DNA of 64,000 nucleotides from Megaleporinus macrocephalus (GCA_021613375.1 CM038709.1:37790428-37854427); one strand, 5' to 3'; counted from the stretch's first letter, positions 11,600-23,465 are shown. The notes: generated from the sequence alone by a model not told the origin. Program-made: numbers and translations.

Positions 11600-11612
11600 T
11601 AAATCTGCTCTA
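11505..11612. repeat. (TA)n tract flanked by inverted monomer ends
   Basis: About 68 bases of TA (11530-11597) are flanked by 'agcagatttacc' on the left and its exact reverse complement 'ggtaaatctgct' on the right, so the whole segment can fold into one hairpin. It closes the minisatellite array. Confidence 0.85.
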
Positions 11613-11624
11613 CTATAATATACA

Positions 11625-12050
11625 TATACACCAATCAGCCATAACATTAAACCCAAATCCTTACCATATAGAATCACTTTCTAATTCTACAAACATAGAC
11701 TACAGCACACCTGTTTCTTGAATGGTTAGGACCCCCACAGGACCACCAAAGAGTAGGCCTTATTTGGGTGGTAGATCATTCTCAGCACCGCAGTGACACT
11801 GATGTGGTGGTGGTGTGTTAGTGTGTGTTGTGCTAGTGTGAGTGGATCAAAAATTTCACTTAAGAATAGTCCACCAGCCAAATATATCCAGGCAACTGCA
11901 TCCTGTGGGCAGCGTCCTGTAACCACTGATGAAGAACCATTGCACACAAACTGTGCAGCAGCAGATGAGCTACTATCTCTGACTCCACATCTACACGGTG
12001 GACCAACAAGGTAGGAGTGTCTAATAGATTGGACAGTGGACAAATGCAAT
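11625..12050 (+). repeat. Palindromic fish repeat (family P)
   Basis: It starts 'acaccaatcagccataacat' and holds the full series of family landmarks: 'gcagtgacactgatgtggtg', 'gaatagtccaccagcc', 'gtgggcagcgtcctgt' and 'gtaggagtgtctaatagatt'. The frames on both strands here are repeat-derived. Confidence 0.8.
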
Positions 12051-12174
12051 GGTTAGCACAGATGAATGACTCAACTAATCAAGGGCCTACAGATCGAACT
12101 ACAGATCATACTGAACTCCTGATTTGATGTGATTGATCTGCATTATGCTGATGTTTTTGTTTGTCATCTGTTTT

Positions 12175-12335
12175 TTTTTCATGATGAATGGACCAACAGA
12201 AGTGCTCCAAAATAGTTTGAAAAAAATTCTGGTTCCATTAACTTACATTGAAAGTAAAGTAGGTTTTTGATCTCTCCTGTAAAGTTGCAGATTTTAGAGA
12301 TACTTGTTTTTCATTGGACGATATGGCGATGATAT
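12175..12335 (-). mobile_element. Short TIR element (family A), half copy
   Basis: The sequence 'catgatgaatggaccaacag' ... 'ttcattggacgatatggcga' matches the right half of family A. The left half is absent. Confidence 0.65.
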
Positions 12336-12817
12336 GATTTTAAGTGTGCAATATCATCACTGTGAAGACCAATACCGCAATAATGCTTACTAAACAATCC
12401 ACTGCATTTCCCATTTCTAAAGTAAGCAGCCTTTTAATGGCGTAGCACAGGTAGCCTAATGATGATGTTTCATTTTCTTGGGGTGACAAACTGCCAAGTA
12501 CAACTAATGGCTCTCTCTGTAAAGGGCAAGAGGATGCCATGCATTTAGTGTTCGAGAAAATCCATTTAAACAGGACTCGATCGTCAGTCACCTGCTGTGC
12601 CCAAAGCTTTCCGGTCCCTGTGCAATCCGTTCAAGATGTCTATTCGGGACGCGCCAGTCGGTGAGTTCCCAGAGGGGTTCATCTAGAGAACATCAGTCAA
12701 ACCGAAATACTGAAGGTGTGCAATGGTAATCACACCTTCAGCTACTTTATTCTAAAAGAACGTCTAACAAGACCTCTTGCTTAACCTAGTCTAAGGCCAG
12801 CATCACACTGAATGTAC
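12336..12817. other. Unassigned sequence
   Basis: No gene or recognised repeat. The minus-strand frame at 12340-12591 has no recognisable domain. Confidence 0.5.
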
Positions 12818-13135
12818 TCTCACTGAGCACTTTATTAGGTACACCTCCTAGTTTCCCTGTTCCTTAATGGCCAACACTCCCACAGGACCAGCATGGAGCG
12901 ATGAATAATAACTCAGCACTGCATTGACACTGAGGTGGTGGTGGTGTGTTGGTGTGTGTGGAGCTGGTAAGAGTGGATCAGACACACCAGTGCTGCTGGA
13001 GTTTTTATTTAGAATAAGTCTGGGCTATCTAACCAGCCAGACTGCACCTGGCATCAGTGTGGATACGCTACATGCTCTAGAACTGACTCAACGTTTGGTT
13101 TTCATTGTCAGGCTTGCCAGATTACTAGGGGTGGT
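12818..13135 (+). repeat. Palindromic fish repeat (family P), partial
   Basis: It begins with the repeat-like 'cactgagcactttattagg' and continues with 'cagcactgcattgacactga' and 'gagtggatcagacacaccag'. Confidence 0.65.
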
Positions 13136-13146
13136 TTAGCCTTTAA

Positions 13147-13528
13147 TAGGGGTGTAAGAAAATATCAAAAATATCGAATATCAGGATATTATGTTTGGTG
13201 ATAGATACTGTATCGATTCTCAAAAACACAGTATCGATACACAGATTCCAGGCAGACAGTGAATCATTGTTTGTTGTTTAAACCTCTGACCGCTAGATGG
13301 TAGTGTTGTAATTCATTTTCAGCTCCACTCCAACATTAACAAGCAGCACAAGGGCGCAATGCTATTGTAGGCACTGATAAACCTGTTCATATAGTGGTTT
13401 GTTTTAATAGTAGGATTTGAAATCGCAATATATCACTTTGCTTGCAGTATCGCAATATACCACGATATATTGACCACTGTATCATGACACGTATCGTATC
13501 GTCAGGTTCTTGCCAATACACAGCCCTA
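13147..13528. mobile_element. Short hAT-type element (family R) with perfect target duplication
   Basis: The element runs from 'taggggtgtaagaaaatatc' to 'caatacacagcccta'. It is flanked by identical 8-bp copies of 'gcctttaa' at 13139-13146 and 13529-13536, the hallmark of hAT transposition. It has no coding capacity. Related copies are at 25902, 27268, 37700, 48432 and 57793, with fragments near 42168, 43141 and 44085. Confidence 0.9.
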
Positions 13529-13536
13529 GCCTTTAA

Positions 13537-14035
13537 ATCCAACTTGCCATAGAATTATTCATCTGTGATGCTTTTTCACTACCTAGTATTTCAGTATGTG
13601 CAATAAATGGAGTTTATTATATAATAATATTATATAAATTATAATAATATTAAAGAAAAAATAAGGATATTATTTTCCTATTTATTTGCTAAAGTTTTGC
13701 GATGTGTTTGTGGCAAATCTAAGAATGCAATGAATGCAAAATCATGCTTGCATAGTATAAAACGTTTGTGTTCGCATACTTGTGGATGTTTCTGGCCTGA
13801 GATGGCTAATCCTTAGAGTTATCAATAGCAAAGCCACGCTTTTCTTTAGCATATTAAAAAATGTGCAGAACCGAGGTTGTGTTCACAAAAACATAATTAA
13901 TGTTAACTATAGCGTCCACAGTAATGTCAGTCAAAACAGAGTTTCAGAGATAATGTCTGTAGGGTGGGTAGAGATAATATCTCTAGGATGTGGCGGTCCT
14001 AATAACCTGGAATTAGTCAACCCTTGGTGCTAAGC
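13537..14035. other. AT-rich unassigned sequence
   Basis: There is a palindromic 'tataataatattatataaat'-like stretch near 13617 and otherwise no recognised feature. Confidence 0.5.
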
Positions 14036-14415
14036 AACATTAAAACCTGTGGTGTAACAGCTGTAGGGAGAGGAAGCGATCCCCATCCGCCTCTTTCCGC
14101 TGCAATTACTACCCTCGGCCACGCACTGTCCGAATCTCTTTGCCGCATTAATGCTCCTCGCCGAACTCCAGCCAGGCTCCCCCCGTCGCAGTACCCTGCA
14201 AATAGCATCTGCAGCAGGAGGGGGTGCGAAGAGGCAGGCCACAGCCCACAGAGCTCTCCCTCAGTTCTGCTGCAATGTGTTGTCTTTAATAATTCAGGAC
14301 CTACAGCGCGGGGCCATTCCGACTGGGCGCTCCTCTACCCTGCAGGATTAAGGATAGATGCCCTCCCGTCCGGCCCCCTGCGCGCCTCCCCAGGCCTCCT
14401 TGCCATATGAAAGTT
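14036..14415. other. GC-rich unique block
   Basis: This block is much richer in G, C and CpG than its surroundings and does not match any repeat in the window. It has overlapping open frames on both strands (128 codons on plus, 70 and 63 on minus), as expected for GC-rich DNA. No domain is recognised. It could be a conserved regulatory element, a CpG island or an unrecognised exon; I cannot tell which. Confidence 0.45.
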
Positions 14416-14576
14416 CAGACTGTCTGCTTGAGGTGTGCACTTAAAGAGCTCAGTCAAAAATCTCCTCTACCCAGTTTCAGCCAACGTAGTCCATCAGCCA
14501 AGACGTGTTTGGTGTCCAAAGTTGTAATGGAATCTTAATCTCTTTTAATTAGCATCAAACAAACCGCATCTATATA

Positions 14577-15335
14577 TCAATCAATCAATCAATCAATCAA
14601 CCTTTATTTTCAATGCAACTGAACATTTACAACTTAAAGGGACTGAAAAATACACAGTTTTGGTGAAACTGGGATACCGCAATCAAACCATGTGGATAAG
14701 TCTTCACATATCGTCCGGCAAAACCTCAGAACAGGCGTGCAAGACCATATAGCATGTATATAATTCTCAGCATGATTGCCTGAGCAGTGCATATATTTGT
14801 TTCTCTGAGGCCCATTTGGAACATTCTGTGCCCTGTATAATGTATTCTATGGAGAGTTTTGTATTGTATAAGTTGTAAATTTGGGTTTTTAGTAATTTTG
14901 AAAGTATTTATACATATCTGTGTCCAGAAGTTTTCATTCGGGTTGATTGAGAGGTCTCGTTCCCATTTTGTAATTGTGAGTCATATTAAATCATTAATTT
15001 TTAATAATAACTTATATATTTTTGATAACAACTTAGGGTTATAGAAATTTAGAAAATCTGTTATCAATACAGGAATTTCTAATTTTAGATTATTTTGCTT
15101 AAATTTTGCCTAAATGATGGACTTCAGCTGCTGATATTCAAGAAATTTGCTATTGCTAATTTCATATTTTGAAATAAGATCTTCAAATGAAATAAAGGTC
15201 CCATCATGAATAACATGTTCTAAATTCTTTATTGACATATATCTGGATTGTTCCAAATGGGTGTCATTTTACATGGGATTAGTGAAGTTATCTTTAAAAA
15301 TTCCCACAGGCTGTCATCGTGGTATATATGTTAAG
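14577..15335 (-). pseudogene. L1-type LINE, ORF2 C-terminal remnant
   Basis: Translating the minus strand in changing frames gives pieces typical of the C-terminal region of fish L1-type ORF2: 'PIWNNPDI', then 'ISNSKFLEYQQLKSII', then 'LITDFLNFYNPKLLSKIYK'. The element ends at its 3' side in a 'ttgattgattga' tail (seen on plus as 'tcaatcaatcaatcaa' at about 14578). The reverse transcriptase and endonuclease parts are missing, as usual for 5'-truncated LINEs. Stops and frame changes show it is dead. The family assignment rests on remembered conservation of this C-terminal region. Confidence 0.65.
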
Positions 15336-15394
15336 GCTTTTAAAACAATAATAACGTTTATAATTATAATAAAAAAATATAGAATTATAATAAT

Positions 15395-15700
15395 TATAAT
15401 CAATCAATCAACCTTTATTTTCACTCTGTAATACACTGAGGCTAACCCTCATTTTCAATGCAACCGAACATTTACAACTTAAAGGAAATGAAAAAAAAAG
15501 TATTTAATCAAGGAAGCTAAAATAAGGAAAACAACAAGAAAAACAATAAGAATTAAATGATAAAAGCATTAAAAAAACAAGCAAACAATATAAGAGTTAA
15601 ATAAGAAGAAATAAATAATTCAGAACGAAAGGATAAGCACACAAGCTAAAAATATAAAGCAATGAAATAAAGAGATAATAATTAGGACAATAGAATATTT
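15395..15700 (-). mobile_element. Second LINE 3' tail and A-rich stretch
   Basis: The sequence 'caatcaatcaacctttattt' followed by 'tcaatgcaaccgaacattta' repeats the 3' end at 14577-14640, in the same orientation. Right of it an A-rich stretch of about 200 bases has no recognised coding remnant. Confidence 0.55.
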
Positions 15701-16430
15701 TAAACATCTTAATTATTTAACAGGCTTGCTTACATGGTTTCCAAGGCTGTGTAGCATATGAGAATGAACAGAAAGTATATTGTATAACTAAAAAAGCAGT
15801 CGGACCCCTTTGTGCTATAGTCGACTACCGTCAGCTCCTCCAAGCAGTTGGAAGATTTGAAAATAATGTGGCTCACTGAGCATCTGACTTGTCAGCCAGT
15901 GGTTCGTAAGTATCATCGTTGTTCAGATTGTTAGTAGTAGCTTTAGTGTTGTTTTTTTTCAGCTTGGTTACAGCAACAGGCCATGAGACCCCGCTGCTGA
16001 GGCCCATGGCAGGGGACAAACTAGCCCAGCTGGCGAGCTGCTATGCTAAAGACCAGCAGTTCCTTCCACTCCCACTCCCAATAACAATCTGGACTCATAC
16101 TTACTCAGACTACAAGTTCTACACAGCAGCAGATGAGAGATTACTGAAAGAAGTGGCTTCCTTGTGATTATTTTTTCAACAAATACAGGCATTAAGAGTT
16201 GTAGCCATCAGCATCCCACACCACCGATGTGGTGTTAAATTGTGTCTACCGGTCAGCATGTATGCAATGTCGGTCATAGGTATTTGTATCCACATCGCAG
16301 ATACGATAATGCGTTAAGGTTCCAATATGAGCAGCAAAACCAAATACAGCATCAGCATCAGTACAGCACTACTGTGAACCATCTCTAACCGGTACTTAAC
16401 CCCTGTGAAAGTGTGTGAGATACTTTACAA
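15701..16430. other. Unassigned sequence with small repeat
   Basis: The part at about 15990-16165 ('actagcccagctggcgagct', '...aataacaatct') resembles 55240-55340, so it is a diverged dispersed repeat. No gene is supported. Confidence 0.45.
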
Positions 16431-16785
16431 TGTCACACCTTGCGCCTCCGCTGGTGAGTCCATTCAGCCTGGGAACTATGGTTCCCAGAGGTCACCAGCA
16501 GATGATGTCACCGTTAGGCATCCATCGGCGTCCAATAGGCGCACCTGATATTCATTTACCTGTTTGTATATAAACTGCTTTGTCACCTCAGCTCTTTGCA
16601 ACATTTTGCACTTGTTTTTCCAGTTGCATCATTCGACTTTCTGCCTGTTCTCTGTTTTCGTCTTTTGGTATTCCCTTCTTGTCTTTTTGATCTGTTGGTT
16701 TGGACCCTGCCTGTTTTTTGGATTATCGAAAATCTGTTTTTACCTCCTGATTCCGCGTGTGTCGACTCTGTCAATCGGGCCATGA
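16431..16785 (+). mobile_element. Possible solo LTR
   Basis: The block starts 'tgtcacaccttgcgcctccg', has a TATA-like 'tgtatataaactgc' at about 16565, and then a long pyrimidine-rich stretch as in many fish gypsy-type LTRs. The bases 'tacaa' lie directly before the start and again at 16786-16790, compatible with a 5-bp target duplication, but the proposed right end lacks the usual CA. No internal retroelement genes are adjacent. Confidence 0.4.
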
Positions 16786-16790
16786 AATAC

Positions 16791-17820
16791 AACTGACTTT
16801 GAATCACTTTAGATCATTTAAAAGTTATTTTTGTGCATAGTTTAAAGAAAAAGTCCTCCATTATAATTGTGACATGTTTAACTTATTGTTTTGCATTAAA
16901 GCTAGCATCAGAACAGAACATCAATCTACATGCAAATCCACATAAATACATAACCATGCAATTAACTCTATTCAATTACATTTAAATAGTATTGCAAAAT
17001 GGCACTACAACACAACACCAGACTTCTAAGTGTTAACAAGATCTACAGCGGTTTTGTTTACAGGCCCACCACGGAGGCCATTCACATCTTATAGCAATAA
17101 AATTAAACCCACTCGATTCTGTTCCTAATTGAAACCCAGGGGACGCGAGCATCTCATCAGCTTTGAAAACGAGCAGGACTTAGCTGAGGAACAAGAAAGA
17201 GAGGCGTGTTCTTCTTCTTTCAGCTGCGATACATCTGTGCAGTAAGCAGAAAATTATACTCCTAGGCCTTCTGAAAGTACTGTTTACACTACTGGGGGGC
17301 TTTCTGATGTTGGCACAATCAGCACAGTCTGACTGATTTGATTCCCTAAACTCTCTAAGGAGGGCCACTGCAGGAAACCAGCGAGGAGAGCCTTCACAGC
17401 AACGGGAGGGACGAACCAGAACCAAACATGTTTATCGGTGACCCACTTTCCTGAGCGATAACATCCTAATTTAATCAATGTCCTAATTGCTTATGAGTGA
17501 AATGCATATCATCACTGTCAGGCCAACATCTCTCTATTAATGTTGTTGTACACAACTAGCCGTCGTTCACACTGTATCAGAATATAATGAGGAACAGACT
17601 GCTGGAAATTTTAAAATAACTGAGCTAATTCTATCTAATTCTAATTCTATTATATCCACTATAGGTTAAAGGCTAAGCACCAGCTAATATGAAAATGTCA
17701 AAAAATGAATACAGCGTAGTTTTAGATCCTACCTTGTGATTATTAAAAGTCAGAAACGTTTATTGTTTACAAAGTCAAGGAATACAGCTTAAAAGACTGT
17801 TTAGCCCCGCCCACTTTTCG
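16791..17820. other. Intronic sequence without recognisable gene
   Basis: No supported gene or repeat. The short minus-strand frames at 17180-17478 have no recognised domain. Confidence 0.5.
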
Positions 17821-17893
17821 TTATGCGTGTGACGTAGATAGTGGATAACAATGCTAGAAGATGCACTTACAGTAATACACAACGACAGAAAGC

Positions 17894-18200
17894 TGTGTTG
17901 TTGTTTTTGGCTGCAGTAATTGAATGTACAGTGAAACCCACATGCGAAAACGACCCAAAGACCCCCAAATATCCATAAAGTGGACTAAACCTGTCAACCT
18001 TAAACAGACACATTGGAAAGGACCTTCCTCTCACTCCGTCATCTGTAGCGATCATTTCATGTCGGAAGATTATCACAACTATGGGATGTAGGCTTACATG
18101 ACGACTGCATCTTAAGTCTGACGCTGGTCCAACAATATGGGCGTGTAAGGAAACCAGCGAGAGGTGTTCAAGAGCGTCTGTGTACGTGGAAGTAAACCAG
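17894..18200 (+). pseudogene. THAP-domain exon remnant
   Basis: Frame 17894-18091 reads as a THAP zinc-dependent DNA-binding domain: an opening Cys pair in 'CVVVFGCSN', then 'KRPKDPQISIKWTK', and the closing C-x2-H in 'SHSVICSDHFMSEDY'. This is the C2CH pattern with the invariant Trp. A TGA lies shortly after the opening Cys pair, and a TAG at 18089-18091 follows 'YHNYGM'. After a frameshift the next bases read 'RLHLKSDAGPTIW', close to the 'LK.DAVPTIF' that usually follows THAP domains in animal proteins, and the open stretch runs to a donor-like 'CAGgtaagc' at about 18200. THAP domains occur in P-element-type transposases and in host THAP genes. With two lesions this is a dead remnant; a transposon origin is more likely but not proved. 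Confidence 0.7.
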
Positions 18201-20185
18201 GTAAGCACAGTTACTGAGCCTGCTTTAGCTGATGTTAGCTAATATTAGCTTCACTTGCTAAGTTCGGTGGTTCAGGTTATGCTAAACTAACGTAGTTGAG
18301 TTATGAAGATTTATAGAGTCGTATGAGAGCGAGTTCCACTTTGATCATATCATATCATATGTACTACAATAACTGTACATCTATATCTGAGTTTAGCTGG
18401 TTGCTAGGCTGTTGTCGTGAATAATGTTGGTTATTTAACTAGATACTGTTTACACTCAGGATGAGCTGCTGTTGTGGGTGTGGTTTGACTAAAAGTCTCA
18501 GGACTAAGTGATATGGTGGTCTATTTCTACATTACAGCTCTTTCAAACTCAAATTCAGAAATATATCAGAATCTGAAGAAGCAGCACTGGAACATTCTCA
18601 GTCCCAGTCAGTCATAGTGCTGTTGTACTGTGGCGCTGTTCACTGTTCTCCACCAGTGACCAGCTCGGGATTTTCTGTTAATTTAATTAAAACTGTCTAT
18701 TTTAAAGCAAATTAAGCAGCAAATTTCATTTAAAGTCATGTTTATATATTTTCAGTATCTAAACCAATGTGAAACCACCAGGGGTGTCCATGAGTGGTGC
18801 TCAGCCTTTAAGAATGTTTTTTTGCTCATATAAAGCAACTTTTCTGGAAATACAAGGTTTTGTTTTGACAACAACATATGTACTGTAGTGTCCTACTATT
18901 GGCTCATGCAATCATAGATGCTCAAAGATTTAGAAAAACACCAAAATTGCTGTATTGAGGCATTAAAGGTGCGATATGTAAAATGGATTAGAAATGGAAA
19001 AATTTGTATGGATTAATGTAAAATTAGAAATGGATTAAATTTGCCCACAGAATACAAAGAAATAACAGTTTTGACAGTGTGTCTACGTATTTGTTGCACA
19101 GGTATCGCAGATAAAGCTCTCCACTGATGCCAATGTTTGCATGGCTTCATGCTTTAACCAGCTGTGTACCGCTGTAAGGTGCAAACATGTGGAGCCAGCA
19201 TAACAATCCAGCCCTGTCATTGGCCAGTATCTTCTACTGGCTGATTTTACTCAAAAGAAATTGCCGATCGGTTTCAGCCCCAGGAACCATGATTGGTTCA
19301 ATCTCTACAAACTGGAGACAGCCAATCAGAAGAAGAGAGAGAGGTTGGAAAAAATTTTGGGTAGGACTGATTGTTTTGACACATAACCCCACACAAATCC
19401 CCCTCAGGAACAAAACTATGACAGAATTGTAGGACATATACATCCAGGATGGCATGTTATGAACTGTGGGAGCATCTATTTCCGAACATCTTTATATTTT
19501 GCAACCAATTTTTTTACATGTAGTTTTAGTTTTTTCACATTGTTAAGCTTAATTGACATTTGTTGTTATAAACAAGCTTCAATATAAATAAACTTTTAAA
19601 GAGCAATGCCTTAAACCACAAACCGAGATCAGGAAATGTTTCTCAGTCCATTCTTTACGGTGATTTATGTTAGCTTTGTTATTAATATGATTTCTGATTT
19701 TAAAAATGCGACAGGTTCTACACAAATCCACCAATAGCAAAGTGGGGTAATTCTTGGCATGATCGGATTATTACTAAAGCATATTATGCTGAGTACCAGT
19801 GTGACTCTAGGGATTATTTGCTAATCCGCTAAGAGGGTTGAAGCACTGCACAGACAGACAGAGGGAGAGAGAGGGAGAGAGAGAGAGAGAGAGAGAGAGC
19901 ATCCCCTTAGCAAAATAAATCTTAGTTTGTTTAGAAGAGGATATTTCGGCTTTTTTACAAAGCCTATTCATAAACTTCCCATTAAATTCTAGCATGTCAG
20001 TCAAATAATAAAGGATCGTTACAAAAGACTAGCAAAAGAGCTCAGTCTAATGAAAAGAATGTTCAGAAACATAAAAGAATGAAACTGAACTGAGATTATT
20101 TCGCTGATTAAAGAAACGGTGCTGACAGGCCTACTGAGTACAGCATTCTTAGAGAGTTGAAGGAGCTGAAATGAACTAAGCTCTA
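18201..20185. other. Intronic sequence without recognisable gene
   Basis: No gene is supported. A GA-rich microsatellite lies at about 19860-19899. The frames near 19187-19455 have no recognised domain. Confidence 0.55.
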
Positions 20186-20189
20186 AACT

Positions 20190-20752
20190 TGGGGTGATCA
20201 TTAGTATCAGTATCGGTCTGACACTGGCCAAAATCTTTGAATCGGATATCAGAAGAAAAAACTGGATACTTTTTGGATCCCAGGGGAAAAAAAGAAACAG
20301 AGCTACTAGAAAAGCTGCCGCTCGGAGTATAGGTTATGAACAAAGTGTAATCTGATATGATTAATTAGTCCAAACTATCATGTAGATGCCTAATTAAACT
20401 CAAATGTACTAAAGTGCTGCTAGAAGCAGTGTTGTAGAACTGAGCCATGTGGTGTTCTAAATAGTTCTTTCTTTGTGGAAAGAAAAAACCTGTTTGATCC
20501 TGATGTTTTTGAGATGGCTGGTTAAACAACTTGTCTTCAGACTACTGTATTATTAAGATTATTATTTTTGGTTATTAATTATTAGTTGTTTAAAAAAGAC
20601 AAAGATACTGGATTGGTATCGGTAACCAGTTGATACTCCAGGTTGTATCAGTATCAATATCAGATATGACAATGTGGTATCGAGCTGCCTCTAATAAAAC
20701 TACCCACACTGTCAAAGCTACATACAGTTCTGGTCCTGTAGGAGGCATAAGG
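20190..20752 (+). repeat. Dispersed repeat pair (family S), copy 1
   Basis: It begins 'tggggtgatcattagtatca', holds many 'ggtatcagtatc'-like motifs and matches 24240-24720 in the same orientation ('agtgctgctagaag', 'tactccaggttg', 'ctacccacactgtc'). The match continues about 60 bases past 'gcctcta', where a short hAT-like element would be expected to end. Confidence 0.7.
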
Positions 20753-21299
20753 GCATCGCACTGCATTCCTGTGGGTCTCCACAAGAACAGTATCTTGCAG
20801 TACCTAGACTAATCCAGTGTGTACAGAAGCAACACAACACAGTGTCAGTGTCCAAAGAAAACTTTGTATCTACATTATGTAAATCTCTCAGCTTTCCTTA
20901 ACATTGTGTGAAATGTTCATAAAGAATGGACCAATGAAAATTTTCCAGAATTGCTTCAAAATCTAATGGTTACATGCAGCCAATCACATGATCAAAACAC
21001 ATGGTGCTACAGAAATAGTGGAGTCTTAAGATGGTTAGTCGGTTGTGGAGAGTGCGCTAAGGAAGACCTCTACTTTACATCAGAATGGTCTGATAAAACA
21101 CAGGTCATTAAATATCAGTTTCATTTATGACTGACTAATTTAACGGAGCTCAATATCGGCTGATGTTATCGGCCAACTGAAATATCAGCCAAGCCCTAAT
21201 ATACCACCCTTCATTTTTTTCCCAGCCATTAAGTTTTTCCTGTTTCATCATTTATCCTGTCTACTCCATACCTTTATTACTGCTTCCATTCATTTCATC
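20753..21299. other. Unassigned sequence with a short repeat end
   Basis: At about 21125-21205 'atatcggctgatgttatcgg ... ccaagccctaa' looks like one end of a hAT-type short element. The rest is unassigned. Confidence 0.45.
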
Positions 21300-21625
21300 A
21301 CCATCCAAATAATCCCAAACACATTCAGTGATGTTGAGCTCTGGACTCTGGGGTGGTCAGTCCACTGTTCTGAGAACACCAGCAGCTTATTTGTTTGATG
21401 GGCCTGTATCTCCTTTTCTCAGTGAGGAGCTTCTTGAACAGATACACATCCTTTCAGATCCATAGTGCTGAAGTGTTTTCACAGTGGAAGGCTGGACAGA
21501 AACTCTTGTGGATTTTTCAGATCTGACATAGAAGTGGAGCTTGATGTTCTCCTCCTCTTTGAAAAAGATTCTGTTTGTCTGATGGGAACCGTTTTGGTGG
21601 GTCTATTAGGTCTTCTAGGTTGTGG
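21300..21625 (-). pseudogene. Tc1-like transposase remnant, copy 1
   Basis: On the minus strand this encodes, with stops and shifts, 'SPELNITECVWDYLDG', the counterpart of the 'SPDLNPIEHLW' motif that carries the third acidic residue of Tc1 transposases, and upstream of it a helix-turn-helix-like stretch with 'STVRKHF'-type sequence. The same sequence in the opposite orientation is at 34345-34700. The central catalytic region is missing, so this is an internally deleted relic. Confidence 0.6.
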
Positions 21626-22529
21626 TTAGGAATCCCTTTCTCTATGCAGCTCTTAATCATTTTTATTCCTCCTCTTTTTACTTATCTTCATTTAACTTGA
21701 TCTTTTATTATCTAGATTATTTCATATCTAATCTTTTCAGAAACATCTACTAAGAAATCCGTCTGTAATAACTGTATTGGATGGAAAATAAACAAACGCA
21801 GGATGGTCTCTGGATTAACAGCAATGGCTCTATTGTTTACATACAATGGCACCCAAGTTCCGCGCAGGGCCAAGCCTCCTGTTGACATAAAGCAGCAGCC
21901 GGGGGTCCATGTGCTCCCCAAACTGGTCATTTCGGGGAACCAGGTTCTAAAGTCCAGGCCAGTTTGGCATCCTTAATCTGGGCTGATTTATTGAGGTCAG
22001 TGCAGCAGCAAGGCTGAGCTCAGCTTCCACAGGCCCCCCAGAGACCACTGACTTCCAGCCAGAGCGGCTCCGCTTGGCTGCTGTCCTGTATCTGCACCTG
22101 CCTCCAACTGCAGGTGTGTTGGTGCAGATTTAGAGATGGGAAAACATACTTTAAACAAATCAGTGATAGAATTTAACAAAGGGCGATGAAGCTGATCGTC
22201 TGAGGCAGGTTTACCTCTTTGGATGAATGTGGGTAATATAACAAGAAATATATGTTTATTTAATTCTACAGCAGCGTTTAACATTATACGAGCTTAGAGC
22301 TTCTCAAGATCTGCAGAAGGCAATTTAGGTTTTTTTCCTTTGGTAGGATTTTTAATAGGAAGATTTTCATTCCTGCATTGTCTGCCAGTGCTTTCTAGTC
22401 CATACCTAGCATGAAAGTGAAAGCACTTCATTAGTCACTCAGAAACAACTGAAGTACATCCAACAGTTAAAGCAGCATGGGGCTTCTTTTATATAATGAT
22501 AGGAAATATTGACGTAGGAACCGAGGGAG
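21626..22529. other. Intronic sequence without recognisable gene
   Basis: A moderately GC-rich, apparently unique stretch lies at about 21990-22130. No gene is supported. Confidence 0.5.
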
Positions 22530-23465
22530 ATGTGGAGACGTGTCCCACCCAATATCAGAAACAGGTAGATTTGTCCCACCCAGAAATTAAACCACAGAAA
22601 AGGGGAAACTGTTTAAAAACACTTTTATTTTAAAAACTTATTTTGGCAGCCTTGGCAATTCACGCACTGTGGTTGTTGTTAGCAATGAGCTCTGGTTGTA
22701 AGGTGGTCTCTGGGTCTTTTACTTTATTAAGGCTTGTGTTGAGATGCCTGTTCAGAAATATCCCGCAGTCAGCAGCTTCACTGACCCGAGCTCTAGCCTC
22801 GTTTGAGCGTGGGGTAGCTCACGCCAGCTTTAATAAAATAAAACTGCTTTAGTATAATGTGTTGTTATGGTAACAGACTAGGAGGGCTTGGGTTAGCTAA
22901 CGTTTATATTAACTTTAGTCAGAAAGCACTCTGAAATGTAAAGTTACATTACTCTCTGACCACGCCCCAAACTGCAGACTGCTACTACACTAAATATGTA
23001 AAAAATAAAATATAATAATTAAATTAACTAAATAAACAAATAAATAACTATCATTAGAAGTGCTTTCAGTAGTGCAGTATGTAATGTTCCAGAGTGTGCT
23101 GTTTGTCTAGTCAGGAAACCTTAACATACATTTACTTGTCATTTCATTTCAGCATTATGCTCCAAAGAAAATAATAATAATAGTTTTGCTCATATATGTA
23201 TATAATCCAGACACTGCATGTATAATTTAAAAGTTTTCTGACAGCAGTACCATGTAATGTGGAGTAACTAGTTTAGTTTGTAAAGTGATCTTTAATTGGA
23301 TTTATCAAATAATAAACAGACCTACAGATAACATTGTATTTAGTTTATTTATTTTACAGTGGAATCAGCTTATAGCTAATATGTTAGGAGATAGGATGGG
23401 CTTTGATTCATATTAGCAAATGTGTCCCCCACAATGTCAAACCCGCCCTTGATAGGAAACACGCT
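22530..23465. mobile_element. Possible DNA element with 'tgtcccacc' ends
   Basis: 'gacgtgtcccacccaatatc' near 22538 and 'atgtgtcccccacaatgtca' near 23421 resemble motifs found at the ends of a common fish repeat. The frame at 22643-22852 between them has no recognised domain. No target duplication was found. Confidence 0.3.

Noticed and set aside
14024..14410. 128-codon frame in the GC-rich block as a protein gene
   Set aside because: Overlapping frames on both strands are expected in GC-rich DNA and no domain is recognised.
22643..22852. Small hydrophobic plus-strand frame as a secreted peptide
   Set aside because: The frame has an N-terminal hydrophobic run but no repeat-independent support, no homologue recognised and it lies in a possible transposon.
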